Source: an uncultured Bacteroidales bacterium (GTDB lineage: Bacteria > Bacteroidota > Bacteroidia > Bacteroidales > UBA932). From it: a stretch of 35,122 bases of DNA. The notes beneath the pieces were generated by a model that searched no databases, was not told the DNA's origin, and was given only the letters and a program-made list of their open reading frames with translations. The first letter of the stretch is position 1. Each line of letters begins with the position of its first letter. The stretch covers positions 1-35,122 of the forward strand of contig ONDF01000028.1 of assembly GCA_900316525.1 (NCBI GenBank). Reading direction: 5' to 3'. The translations under genes were made by a program, and so were the position numbers. This document shows positions 16,886 through 25,596 of this stretch, piece by piece.

Positions 16886-18736
16886 TTACCGGACCGTCAT
16901 CTCGCAGGCCGCGCAGTCGAAGTCCAGGCGGAGGCGGCGGCCCTGGTTGAGCAGGAACAGCGGCGCGGGCCGGGTGCCGGGCTTCTGCTTCGGGCACAGG
17001 CCCAGCTCGTGGCGCAGGCAATATTTCGTCCGCATATACTCGACGCCCTCCCGGTGGGTGAGCTCGTAGGCTTCCTCGATGGAAACGCTCCCCCGCTCCC
17101 GATAGATCTCCCGGGCGACGGAATTGGCGACGTTGTCTTTATAGGTCAATGTTTCCGGCGCGGAGTCGGGGCGCACGGCGCCCCGGCGGAGCGGCTGCAT
17201 CCGCACCGGCTGCGCGTCCAGGGCCTCGGCCAGGTCGCGCCGGATGCCGTTCAGGAAGGAGGCGCTCATGAAGGGAACCGGGCCCGCCACCTCCACGCCG
17301 GCCGCCGAGAAGGCATAGATGCCCGACCGCTTGGAAAGCTGGGCGCGCACGGTCTCCAGCATCCGGTCCGCATCCCGCGCCGCCTCGAAGGGCGCCGGGA
17401 CCTCCAGGGACGCCTGCCGGCCGTCTTCCGTGACGGCGGTGACGGCCAGGGCGCCGGCGGAAAGCCGCGCCTGCAGCGTCACGCCGATTTCCCGGACCGG
17501 CCGGCCCGCCTCGAGCCGGCGCTCGAATTCCGCGTCGATGTTCCGGTACAGCCGCGTTCCCGCTTTCAGGCCGGGAACCTCCTTGCAACGGATGGTGAAA
17601 CCTTCGCACACGTCTCCCCGGAACCCGACGATGCCGCCGTCCCGGCCCACGAAGGCGAAGCCGTCGCCGTTGTGGAGGGCCAGCCCCGGGCGGTCCGGCC
17701 GGACCGTCACGACGCCCGCCCGCAGGCGGTCCACCGTGCCGATGTACTCGCCCATCGACTTGGGCGCGTCCATCGCCGCCCATTCCCCGCGTTTCCCATC
17801 CAGGAACAGTTCCGTATAGTCGCGGTTGAAAGTCTTCTTCAAATCGGGCCGGAAGCCGCCGCGGAGCGTGCCGTACGAGGCCCGGCGGTACCGGTCGGGA
17901 TACCGGCGGACCAGGGCGTCCAGCGCGTCGGAATAGGCCCGGACAACGTTCTGCACATATGAGGCGCTCTTGAGCCGGCCCTCGATCTTGAACGAATCGG
18001 CCCCGGCCTCCGCCAGGTCCTCCAGCCGCCCGATGAGGTTGAAATCCTTCAGGGAGAGCAGGGCCTTGTTCTTCACGAGCACCTTGCCGTCAGCGTCTTC
18101 CAGGTCGTAGAGCGACCGGCAGGCCTGCACGCAGGCCCCGCGGTTCGCGCTCCGGCCGGCCAGGTGCTCCGAGAGGTAGCACTGCCCGCTGTAGCACACG
18201 CAGAGGGCGCCGTGGACAAAGCATTCCAGCTCGGCGTCGACGGCCTCCCGGACGGCGCGGATCTGCGCCAGGGACAGCTCCCGCTCCAGCACGAGGCGTC
18301 CATAGCCGAGGCTCTCGGTGAAACGCGCCTTCTCCGGCGTGCGGATGGCGCACTGGGTGGAGGCGTGGAGGATCATCCCCTCCGGAGCGAGCCGCGTCAC
18401 GGCTGCGTCCTGGACGATCAGCGCGTCCACGCCGGCGTCCTGCAGTTCCTGCAGCAGCCGCCGGGCCTGCGGGATCTCCTCCTCGTACACCAGCGTGTTG
18501 AAAGTCACATAGATGCGGGCGCCGAACCGGTGCGCATAGCCGCACAGCCGGCGGATGTCCGACACAGGGTTCCCCGCCGCCTGCCGCGCCCCGAAGGCCG
18601 GGCCGGCGATATACACGGCATCGGCCCCGCAGTCGACGGCCGCGACGCCGATGTCCGCCGTCCGGGCGGGAGCGAGGAGTTCGAGATTTCTCCGCTCCGC
18701 CTGCGGCTCCGGTCGAAATGACAGGGGAACCGGCAC
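16886..18736 (-). CDS. U32 family protein (RlhA/TrhP-type, probable RNA modification)
   Basis: About 616 residues. U32 proteins were named as peptidases, but characterised members RlhA and TrhP introduce hydroxyl groups in 23S rRNA and tRNA; which RNA this one serves cannot be told. It begins the family fold at LELLAPA, with GADAVYIAG and GARIYVTFNT strands. The cysteine cluster HGALCVCYSGQCYLSEH...GACVQACR follows, the likely iron-sulfur region, then KIEGRLKS. A DUF3656-like beta domain and a tail with CX8C and CX2C pairs (YCLRHELGLC, DCAAC) follow. Total length is like E. coli RlhA (about 650). No ATG is available; a GTG four bases after the prmC stop is the best start. The first ~16 codons fall in a palindromic repeat, so the true start may be later. 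It is the last gene of the PBP1A-ddl-prmC run. Confidence 0.82.
   Translation of the reverse strand: MPVPLSFRPEPQAERRNLELLAPARTADIGVAAVDCGADAVYIAGPAFGARQAAGNPVSDIRRLCGYAHRFGARIYVTFNTLVYEEEIPQARRLLQELQDAGVDALIVQDAAVTRLAPEGMILHASTQCAIRTPEKARFTESLGYGRLVLERELSLAQIRAVREAVDAELECFVHGALCVCYSGQCYLSEHLAGRSANRGACVQACRSLYDLEDADGKVLVKNKALLSLKDFNLIGRLEDLAEAGADSFKIEGRLKSASYVQNVVRAYSDALDALVRRYPDRYRRASYGTLRGGFRPDLKKTFNRDYTELFLDGKRGEWAAMDAPKSMGEYIGTVDRLRAGVVTVRPDRPGLALHNGDGFAFVGRDGGIVGFRGDVCEGFTIRCKEVPGLKAGTRLYRNIDAEFERRLEAGRPVREIGVTLQARLSAGALAVTAVTEDGRQASLEVPAPFEAARDADRMLETVRAQLSKRSGIYAFSAAGVEVAGPVPFMSASFLNGIRRDLAEALDAQPVRMQPLRRGAVRPDSAPETLTYKDNVANSVAREIYRERGSVSIEEAYELTHREGVEYMRTKYCLRHELGLCPKQKPGTRPAPLFLLNQGRRLRLDFDCAACEMTVR
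18683..18727. repeat. Palindromic REP-like element at the prmC/U32 boundary
   Basis: The plus strand reads GAGATTTCTCCGCTCC, CTGCGG, then CTCCGGTCGAAATGACAG. Outer ATTTC/GAAAT and inner CCG/CGG stretches pair to form a hairpin. Elements reading GTCATTTCGA...GAGAAATCTC on one strand are, from general knowledge, scattered in many copies through Bacteroidota genomes. Here it lies between prmC and the conserved start of the U32 protein and is in frame with the latter. Only one copy was noticed in this window. Confidence 0.6.
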
Positions 18737-18737
18737 G

Positions 18738-19640
18738 TTACTTCGTATAGAAAATGAAGCGGTTCTTGTCGTAGAAGTCCTTGACGATGTCCGTCTGGGC
18801 GAAACCGGCCTCCTTGAAGACGGCCTCGGTCTCCTTGCCCAGGACTTCATTGATCTCCGTCAGGCCCTTGCCCTCGGCCGCCAGGAAGCGGTCCGACCAG
18901 CGGGCGATGGCCCGGTAGAACTTGAGGGGATCCTCATCCGGCACGAACAGGGCGGAAGCCGGCTCGTAATCCAGCACGTTCTTCCGCATCTGGCCCCGTT
19001 CGGATTCCATCACGTAAGGCGGATTGGAGAGGATGAGGTCGAATTCGCCGAAGTTGAATTCCTGCTCCGGATCCAGCACGTCGGCGTTGACGAACGTGGG
19101 CGCCTGGGCGCCGGTCGCCTTCATCTCGGAGGAGAAATTCTGGCTCCGGGCCACGTCCAGGGCCCCTTCCGAATTGTCCACGCCCACCACGCGGGCGCCG
19201 GGAACGCCGAGGGCGACCGTCCAGGCGATGTTGCCCGAACCGGTGCAGAGGTCCAGGATGCGGACCGGTTCCGCGGAGCGGCCGTACGGGATGCGGCGCT
19301 GCTTGATGCGGGCGGCGAGCTTCACCGCCTCGCGCACCAGGAGCTCCGTCTCCGGGCGCGGCACCAGCACGTTCTTGTCCACCTTGAAGATATGGCCGCA
19401 GAATTCGGTCTTGCCCACGACATACTGGATGGGCTCGCCGGCCTGGAGCCGGACCATCGCCTCGGCCAGGGGCTGCACCTTCTTCTTGTCGATCTGGTAC
19501 TGCGGCTCGATGATGTGGGTGTAGTTCTTCGTTCCCAGGATCTCGCTGCAGAGCTGGAGCACGACCGCCTTCGCCTCCGCCGTGGGGTAGAGGCTCTCCA
19601 GGGACGCGACCCCGTCTTTCAGGAATTCGGACAGGAGCAT
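18738..19640 (-). CDS. prmC: Release factor glutamine N5-methyltransferase
   Basis: A 300-residue SAM-dependent enzyme that methylates the glutamine of the GGQ motif in RF1 and RF2, promoting translation termination. The N-terminal helical domain (1-~85) is followed by LVPRPETELLV (92-102), the SAM-binding ILDLCTGSGN (128-137), the acidic VVGVDNS loop and the diagnostic NPPY at 206-209 within LILSNPPYV. Length is close to E. coli PrmC (277). Its start is 3 nt downstream of the ddl stop, and the U32 gene starts 1 nt after its own stop, so it is in the middle of a tight operon. There are no missing motifs. Confidence 0.93.
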   Translation of the reverse strand: MLLSEFLKDGVASLESLYPTAEAKAVVLQLCSEILGTKNYTHIIEPQYQIDKKKVQPLAEAMVRLQAGEPIQYVVGKTEFCGHIFKVDKNVLVPRPETELLVREAVKLAARIKQRRIPYGRSAEPVRILDLCTGSGNIAWTVALGVPGARVVGVDNSEGALDVARSQNFSSEMKATGAQAPTFVNADVLDPEQEFNFGEFDLILSNPPYVMESERGQMRKNVLDYEPASALFVPDEDPLKFYRAIARWSDRFLAAEGKGLTEINEVLGKETEAVFKEAGFAQTDIVKDFYDKNRFIFYTK

Positions 19641-19643
19641 ATG

Positions 19644-20663
19644 CTAGGAATTTTCGATGATCTGGGTGAGGAAGTCGGTGAAGCTGAGCCCGGCGGCGCG
19701 GACCATCTTCGGGACCAGCGAAGCGTTGGTCATGCCCGGAATGATGTTCACCTCCAGGAAATAGATCCCGTCCGCGGCCGTCAGGTAGTCCATGCGGACG
19801 AGGCCCTTGCAGCCCAGGTGGCGGTAGATGCGGCGGGAGATGTCCTGGATCCGCTGCGCCAGGGCGTCGGGGACCTCCGCCGGACAGACTTCCCGGCTGA
19901 GCCCGTTGTACTTGGCGTCATAGTCGAACCAGCCCGTCTCGGAGATGATCTCGATGATCGGGAGGGCCCGGACGCCCGTACCGTCGTTGTAGACGGCGCA
20001 GGTCAATTCATGCTCGGAGGAAATGCCCTTCTCCACCAGGACCGTTTCCCCTTCCTTGAAGGCATACTTGATGGCCGAGGGAAGGTCCTCCGCCCGCGTC
20101 ACCTTCGTGATGCCGAAGCTGGAGCCGCCGTTCGTGGGCTTGACGAACAGGGGCAGGCCCAGGGCCGCGACCGTCTTCTCCGAGAAGGCGTCCACGTCCT
20201 GGCCCAGGCGGATGAAGGCGTCCGGCGCGAGTTTTACATAGTCCAGCCCGCGCAGGTAGTTCTTGCAGGCGTATTTATCGAAGGCCACGGTGGTGACGAA
20301 GGCGCTGCAGGAGGAGTGCGGGATGCCCAGCATCTCGAAATAGCCCTGCAGGAGGCCGGTCTCGCCCGGCGCGCCGTGCTGCATGATGTACACGAAATCG
20401 AACTTGACCTTCTCGCCCAGCACGCGGACGGAGAAATCGGTCTTGTCCACCTGGGGCTGGGCGCCCTCCGGGAACGGGACCCGCATCGAATTCGCCTTCC
20501 GCATCGCCACGAGCTTCCAGTCGCCGAAGCGGGCGAAGATCTCGTAGACGTCGTACTGGAATTCGTCGATCCGGGAGGCGGTGAACTCGCCGCTCCGGCA
20601 AGACACCTCCCATTCGGAAGAATCACTGCCGTAGATGACGGCGATGGATTGGTATCGGGACAT
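19644..20663 (-). CDS. ddl: D-alanine--D-alanine ligase
   Basis: A 339-residue cytoplasmic ATP-grasp enzyme that joins two D-alanines for the peptidoglycan stem peptide. Motifs are IMQHGAPGETGLLQG and MLGIPHSSCS in the N-terminal and central part, the ATP-grasp FVKPTNGGSSFG loop, the VLVEKGI strand and the C-terminal metal-binding EVNIIPGMT. The start at 20663 gives MSRYQSIAVIYG, which aligns with the family's first strand; the frame stays open eight codons further but only from a TTG that would overlap the PBP1A stop. Position between the PBP1A gene and prmC makes biological sense because the transpeptidase uses the D-Ala-D-Ala end as donor. Confidence 0.95.
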   Translation of the reverse strand: MSRYQSIAVIYGSDSSEWEVSCRSGEFTASRIDEFQYDVYEIFARFGDWKLVAMRKANSMRVPFPEGAQPQVDKTDFSVRVLGEKVKFDFVYIMQHGAPGETGLLQGYFEMLGIPHSSCSAFVTTVAFDKYACKNYLRGLDYVKLAPDAFIRLGQDVDAFSEKTVAALGLPLFVKPTNGGSSFGITKVTRAEDLPSAIKYAFKEGETVLVEKGISSEHELTCAVYNDGTGVRALPIIEIISETGWFDYDAKYNGLSREVCPAEVPDALAQRIQDISRRIYRHLGCKGLVRMDYLTAADGIYFLEVNIIPGMTNASLVPKMVRAAGLSFTDFLTQIIENS

Positions 20664-20679
20664 AGGTTGAAAAACCGTT

Positions 20680-22995
20680 TTATTCAAAGTAATAATCTTC
20701 CAGCTCGGACTTCGCCGAGTTCTCTCCCTCCTCGCCGGTGCAGAACGAGACGTTCGTCCCCTCCGGGAACACGTCGTTGGAGGAGATGCCCAGGGTGCCG
20801 TCCGCGAGGACCTTCTTCATCCAGATGCCCCAGATCGGGAGGGCCATGTTCGCGCCCTGGCCGAGCGCCGTGGAGGAGAAGTGCACGTAACGGTCCTCGG
20901 CGCCCACCCAGACGCCCGCCGTGATGGTGGGGGTGTAGCCGATGAACCAGCCGTCGGAGTTGTCGTTGGTCGTGCCGGTCTTGCCGGCGATGGCGCCGGA
21001 CAGGCCGTAGCGGAAGCGCAGGCGGGAGCCCGTGCCGCCGTCCACCACCCCGCGCATCATCTGGACCATCGCATAGGCGGCCCGCTGGGAGATGGCTTCG
21101 TGGCGGCGGTCGGAGAACTGGCCGAGCACGTTGCCGTCGCTGTCCTCGATCCGGGTGACGAAGAGCGGATAGGTGTACTCGCCCTCGGACGGGAAGGTGT
21201 TGTAGGCGGTGACCATCTCATAGACGGAGAGGTCCGCCGAGCCGACGCACAGGGAGACGACCGGGTCGATCCGCCCGCCGATGCCCATCTTGTGCATCAT
21301 GGACACCATCGCCTCCGGGCCCAGCTGCTTCATCAGCCAGGCGGCCACGGAGTTGGAGCTCTGGGCGAGGCCCCAGCGGAGGTCCACCATGGTCCCGCTG
21401 GTGTGCGGGTCCTGCGGCGTCCAGGTCTGGTCGCCGTTCACGACCAGCACCTGCGGGACGTTGAGCACCTTGTCGCAGGGGGTCATGCCGGATTCCATCG
21501 CGAGGGTATAGAGGAAGGGCTTGACGGTGGAGCCCACCTGCCGCTTGCCCTGCCGGACGTTGTCATACTTGAAATACCGGTAGTCGGGGCCGCCCACGTA
21601 GGCGCGGACGTGGCCCGTGCGCGGTTCGATGGCCATGAAGGCCGCCCGGAAGAAGGACTTGTAGTAGCGGATGGAGTCGTCCGGGGTCATGAGCGTGTCC
21701 ACGTAGCCCGGCTTTTCCCAGGTGAACAGGCGCATGGGCACCTTCTGGGAGAAGCTCTTCGCGATCTCCGCGTCGGAATAGCCCGAGGCCTTCATCATCC
21801 GGTTCCGGTCGCTCCAGCGGCGGGCCTGGTCCATGGCGATGTCCATCACCTTCTGGTCCGTGTCGTTCGAGAACGGCGGGTGCTTGCGCGTGCGGACCTC
21901 CTTCCAGAAGGCCTTCTGCAGGTTCTGGCCCAGGTGCTCGACGATCGCCTCCTCGGCGTAGCGCTGCATCTTGTAGTTGATGGTGGTATAGATGCGGAGG
22001 CCGTCCTTGTCCAGGTCATACGGCGTACCGTCGCTCTTGAGGTTCTTGTTCAGCCAGCCGTACAGCGGGTCGTCGGCCCAGGCGAGGGAGTCCACGCGGA
22101 AGTCCTCCACGGTGGCGTAGGACTTGCGGCGGGGACGCTCGGCGGACATCGTCCGGCGCAGCATGTCCCGGAAGTACGGGCCGACGCCGGTGGTGCGGTC
22201 CATGCCGCGGGAATGCAGTTCAATGGGGAGCTGCCGGAGGGAGTCGCACTCCGCCTTCGTCAGATAGTCCTTGTCCCGCATGCGGCCGAGGATCAGGTTG
22301 CGGCGCTCCAGGGCCTTGTCCGGGTTGATGGCGGGGTTGTAGCGCGTCGGCTTGTTCACCATGCCCACCAGGACGGCGCTCTCCTCCACCTTCAGGTCGA
22401 TGGGGTTCTTGCCGAAGAACTGCAGGGAGGCGGACTGGATGCCGTAGGAATTGGAGCCGAAGAAGACCGCGTTCAGGTACATGTCCACGATTTCCTCCTT
22501 CGTGTAGTTGCGCTCCAGCTTGACCGCGGTGATCCACTCGCGGAGCTTGATCCAGATCATGTCCAGCTTGGAGGCGTGCTCCTTGCGGGGGTAGAGCGTC
22601 TTCGCCAGCTGCTGGGTGATGGTGGAACCGCCGCCCTGGCTGGAGTCGCGGGAGAGGAGCGTCTTGAACAGGACGCGGAACAGGCTGGGGATGTCGATGC
22701 CGGAATGGCTATAGAAACGGGCGTCCTCGGTGGCGACCGTCGCCTGCACCAGATGCAGGGGCAGTTCGTCATAGCCCACGAAGGTACGGTTCTCGATATG
22801 GTAGGTCGTCAGGATCTCGCCTTCCTCGGCGATGACCTGGGTGGCCAGCTTGCTGTCCGGGTTCTCCAGCTCCTCGATGGTCGGGATCTCGGCGAAGGCC
22901 CAGACGATCCCGAGCAGGACGAAGACCAGGGCGATCGGCGCCAGGATCAGGATCCAGAACCAGCGGACGATCTTCTTGCGTGTATTGTCTGTCAT
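20680..22995 (-). CDS. Penicillin-binding protein 1A (bifunctional class A)
   Basis: A 771-residue inner-membrane protein that polymerises lipid II into glycan strands and cross-links them. One membrane anchor lies at 12-34. The GT51 domain has ATEDARFYSHSGID with catalytic Glu90, and GGGSTITQQLAKTLY (121-135). The transpeptidase domain has S489-T-V-K492 (nucleophile Ser489), S546-S-N548 and K672-T-G674. The C-terminus ends in an acidic ELEDYYFE tail. Length agrees with other Bacteroidota PBP1A proteins. It heads a minus-strand operon with ddl, prmC and the U32 gene, and is divergent from topA. An inverted repeat in its leader could affect expression. Confidence 0.95.
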   Translation of the reverse strand: MTDNTRKKIVRWFWILILAPIALVFVLLGIVWAFAEIPTIEELENPDSKLATQVIAEEGEILTTYHIENRTFVGYDELPLHLVQATVATEDARFYSHSGIDIPSLFRVLFKTLLSRDSSQGGGSTITQQLAKTLYPRKEHASKLDMIWIKLREWITAVKLERNYTKEEIVDMYLNAVFFGSNSYGIQSASLQFFGKNPIDLKVEESAVLVGMVNKPTRYNPAINPDKALERRNLILGRMRDKDYLTKAECDSLRQLPIELHSRGMDRTTGVGPYFRDMLRRTMSAERPRRKSYATVEDFRVDSLAWADDPLYGWLNKNLKSDGTPYDLDKDGLRIYTTINYKMQRYAEEAIVEHLGQNLQKAFWKEVRTRKHPPFSNDTDQKVMDIAMDQARRWSDRNRMMKASGYSDAEIAKSFSQKVPMRLFTWEKPGYVDTLMTPDDSIRYYKSFFRAAFMAIEPRTGHVRAYVGGPDYRYFKYDNVRQGKRQVGSTVKPFLYTLAMESGMTPCDKVLNVPQVLVVNGDQTWTPQDPHTSGTMVDLRWGLAQSSNSVAAWLMKQLGPEAMVSMMHKMGIGGRIDPVVSLCVGSADLSVYEMVTAYNTFPSEGEYTYPLFVTRIEDSDGNVLGQFSDRRHEAISQRAAYAMVQMMRGVVDGGTGSRLRFRYGLSGAIAGKTGTTNDNSDGWFIGYTPTITAGVWVGAEDRYVHFSSTALGQGANMALPIWGIWMKKVLADGTLGISSNDVFPEGTNVSFCTGEEGENSAKSELEDYYFE

Positions 22996-23017
22996 CTCAA
23001 ATTTCTTTCATTGCGTA

Positions 23018-23034
23018 CAAGACCATAGGTCTTG
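23018..23034. promoter_or_regulatory. Perfect inverted repeat in the PBP1A leader
   Basis: CAAGACC and GGTCTTG surround an ATA spacer, about 22 nt upstream of the PBP1A start and inside its predicted transcript. It could be a protein-binding operator or an mRNA hairpin; the sequence does not tell which. Confidence 0.4.
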
Positions 23035-23051
23035 CTGGGATTACTGAATTA

Positions 23052-23059
23052 CAAAAGTA
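23052..23059 (-). promoter_or_regulatory. -7 box for the PBP1A operon
   Basis: TACTTTTG on the minus strand is an exact TAnnTTTG match some 57 nt upstream of the PBP1A start. A -33 TTTG is not clear. Confidence 0.45.
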
Positions 23060-23068
23060 ATCAGAAAA

Positions 23069-23101
23069 TTTGGAAAATTGCCCGAAATCTCGCTTACTTT
23101 G
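23069..23101 (+). promoter_or_regulatory. Promoter of topA
   Basis: TTTG (23069-23072) lies 22 nt before TACTTTG (23095-23101), the same shortened -7 form seen upstream of the lipoprotein at 15692. The leader before the ATG at 23129 is about 20-25 nt. Confidence 0.5.
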
Positions 23102-23128
23102 CAAAATAATAGGTAAAAGCAGAAGATT

Positions 23129-25438
23129 ATGGAGGGAAAAAACTTAGTGATCGTCGAGTCTCCCGGAAAGGTGGGAACCATTCAGAAGTTCCTGGGCGGA
23201 GACTATCTCGTGAAAGCCAGCATCGGCCACATCCGGGACCTGCAGGAGAAGAAGCTGAGCGTGGATGTGGAACATGGGTTCCAGCCCGAATATGTCGTTC
23301 CGGCCGACAAGAAGAAGGTCGTGTCCGACCTCAAGAAACTCGCCGCCGCGGCCCAGACCGTGTGGCTCGCGTCCGATGAGGACCGCGAGGGAGAGGCCAT
23401 TTCCTGGCACCTGTCCGAAACGCTGGGCCTGGACCCGGCGAAGACCCGCCGGATCGTCTTCCACGAGATCACGAAACCGGCCATCCTCGACGCGATCCAG
23501 CATCCCCGCGACATCGACCGGAACCTCGTGGACGCGCAGCAGGCGCGCCGCGTGCTGGACCGGCTCGTGGGCTTCGAGCTCTCCCCCGTCCTGTGGCGGA
23601 TGATCCAGCCCAAGCTCTCCGCCGGCCGCGTGCAGAGCGTCGCCCTGCGCCTGGTCGTGGACCGCGAGAAGGAGATCATGGATTTCCGCAGCGTTCCCTA
23701 TTATAAGGTGGAGGCCGTCTTCCATCCGGAAGGGACCCCGGCCGGCGTGAAGGTCAAGGCCCTGCTGGACACCCGCTTCGAGTCGATGGCGGACGCCCGG
23801 AAGTTCCTCGAGGACTCGGTGGGCGCCGCCTACCGGATCGAAACCCTGGAAAAGAAGGAAGGAACCCGGTTCCCGGCCGCGCCGTTCACCACGTCCACCC
23901 TCCAGCAGGAGGCTTCCCGGAAGCTCCACTTCCCCGTGGGCACCACGATGCGCGTCGCGCAGACGCTCTATGAACGGGGTCTGATCACCTACATGCGTAC
24001 CGACTCGACGAACCTCTCCTCCCTGGCCCTGAACACGGCGAAGAAGTTCATCCTCGACAATTTCGGCGAGGAGTATTCCCACCCGCGCCAGTACCGGACC
24101 AAGGCCAAGGGGGCGCAGGAAGCCCACGAGGCCATCCGTCCCACCTATATCGAGAACACGTCCATCGAAGGGACCGCGCAGGAGAAGAAGCTCTACGAGC
24201 TGATCTGGAAGCGCACCGTCGCCTCGCAGATGAGCGAGTCCCGCGTGATGAACACCGCCATCCGCATCGCCTCCGACCGCCGGAGCGAGCGCTACGCCGT
24301 CCAGGCCGCCGAGATGCTGTTCGACGGTTTCATGAAAGTGTACCTGGAAGGCCGGGACGACGAGGAGCCCGAAGAGGGCGACCTGGTCCTCCCCGAACTC
24401 CACGTCGGCGACCGCATGCAGGAGAAGGGCGTCACCGCCCAGTGCAAGTACACCGTTCCCCCGCAGCGCTATTCCGAGGCCACCCTCGTCAAGAAGCTGG
24501 AAGAGCTGGAAATCGGCCGTCCGTCCACCTACGCCACCATCATCAGCACCCTCACCACCGGCCGCGGCTATGTCACCAAGGGCGACAAGGACGGCGTGAA
24601 GATGCCGGTGACGGACCTGCACCTGAAGGACGGCGCCATCACGGAGAAGGCCCGGACCGAAACCGTGGGCGCGGAGCGCGGCAAGCTCCTTCCCCAGGAG
24701 ATCGGCATCATCGTCTCGGACTACCTCGTCAAGAACTTCGGCACCATCATGGACTACGACTTCACGGCCAACGTGGAGAAGGACTTCGACGAGATCGCCG
24801 ACGGCGAGAAGGTCTGGAACGAGACCATCGGCGCCTTCTACAAGCCGTTCCACCAGCAGGTGGAGAGCGTCCTCGCGGCCCGCGAATACAGCCGCGTGAA
24901 CCGCGAGCTGGGCACCGCCCCCGACGGGGACAAGGTGACCGCCGCCTTCGGCAAGTTCGGCGCCTACGTGCAGAAGGGCGAAGGCGAGCGCCGCCAGTTC
25001 GCCTCCCTGGGCAAGGGCCAGCTCATCGAGACCATCACCCTGGAAGAGGCGTTGAAACTGTTCGAACTGCCCCGCACCGTGGGCGAATATGAGGGAATCC
25101 CGGTCATCGCCACCAAGGGCCGCTTCGGTCCCTACCTCAAGTACGGCGAGCGGAACATCAAGCTCCCCCGCAATGCCGACCCGCTCAAAATCAAGCTCGA
25201 AGAGTGTGTCAAGCTCATTCAGGAAACGCCCGAGACGCCGGCGGCGAACGCCGTCATCGCCGAATGGGGGCCCATCCAGCTGGTCAACGGCCGTTACGGT
25301 CCGTATCTGAAATCGGGAGAAAACAACTACCGGATTCCGAAGGGCACCGACGTCACCACCCTCACAGAGGCTGATTGTCAGGCAATTATCGCAGCTTCAG
25401 CCCCCACATCCAGGGGCCACCGGCGCTTTAAAAAATAA
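23129..25438 (+). CDS. topA: DNA topoisomerase I
   Basis: A 769-residue type IA topoisomerase that relaxes negative supercoils through a transient 5'-phosphotyrosine link. The TOPRIM domain starts at LVIVESPGK (6-14), with the acidic WLASDEDREGEA (79-90). Next come the LVDAQQARRVLDRLVGF helix and SAGRVQS. The active-site tyrosine is Tyr288 in LITYMRTDST. The C-terminus carries three topoisomerase C-terminal repeats (KFGAYVQKGE, RFGPYLKYGE, RYGPYLKSGE) and a basic end (RGHRRFKK). No four-cysteine zinc fingers are present, in contrast to the E. coli enzyme. It is monocistronic with its own promoter and terminator. Confidence 0.96.
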   Translation: MEGKNLVIVESPGKVGTIQKFLGGDYLVKASIGHIRDLQEKKLSVDVEHGFQPEYVVPADKKKVVSDLKKLAAAAQTVWLASDEDREGEAISWHLSETLGLDPAKTRRIVFHEITKPAILDAIQHPRDIDRNLVDAQQARRVLDRLVGFELSPVLWRMIQPKLSAGRVQSVALRLVVDREKEIMDFRSVPYYKVEAVFHPEGTPAGVKVKALLDTRFESMADARKFLEDSVGAAYRIETLEKKEGTRFPAAPFTTSTLQQEASRKLHFPVGTTMRVAQTLYERGLITYMRTDSTNLSSLALNTAKKFILDNFGEEYSHPRQYRTKAKGAQEAHEAIRPTYIENTSIEGTAQEKKLYELIWKRTVASQMSESRVMNTAIRIASDRRSERYAVQAAEMLFDGFMKVYLEGRDDEEPEEGDLVLPELHVGDRMQEKGVTAQCKYTVPPQRYSEATLVKKLEELEIGRPSTYATIISTLTTGRGYVTKGDKDGVKMPVTDLHLKDGAITEKARTETVGAERGKLLPQEIGIIVSDYLVKNFGTIMDYDFTANVEKDFDEIADGEKVWNETIGAFYKPFHQQVESVLAAREYSRVNRELGTAPDGDKVTAAFGKFGAYVQKGEGERRQFASLGKGQLIETITLEEALKLFELPRTVGEYEGIPVIATKGRFGPYLKYGERNIKLPRNADPLKIKLEECVKLIQETPETPAANAVIAEWGPIQLVNGRYGPYLKSGENNYRIPKGTDVTTLTEADCQAIIAASAPTSRGHRRFKK

Positions 25439-25471
25439 AGTTGGCGCCCCCGGCAGGGGCAAATCGCATAT

Positions 25472-25502
25472 AAAAACGGCATCTTCGGGTGCCGTTTTTT
25501 TG
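25472..25502 (+). terminator. Terminator of topA
   Basis: ACGGCA and TGCCGT pair around a short TCTTCGGG loop, with A residues before and seven T residues after the stem. It lies 33 nt past the topA stop. Confidence 0.9.
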
Positions 25503-25553
25503 TGAATCGTTATTTTTCCTGCCCGAAAATGAACAAGTTTTAAAAAATTTTTT

Positions 25554-25561
25554 TACTTTTG
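25554..25561 (+). promoter_or_regulatory. -7 box for the Lrp/AsnC regulator
   Basis: TACTTTTG matches TAnnTTTG and lies 35 nt upstream of the ATG at 25597. The region before it is AT-rich without a clean -33 TTTG, leaving room for autoregulation by the encoded protein. Confidence 0.45.
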
Positions 25562-25596
25562 TGGTGGTTAGTTTTAAAAAGTAATCCCGATACACC

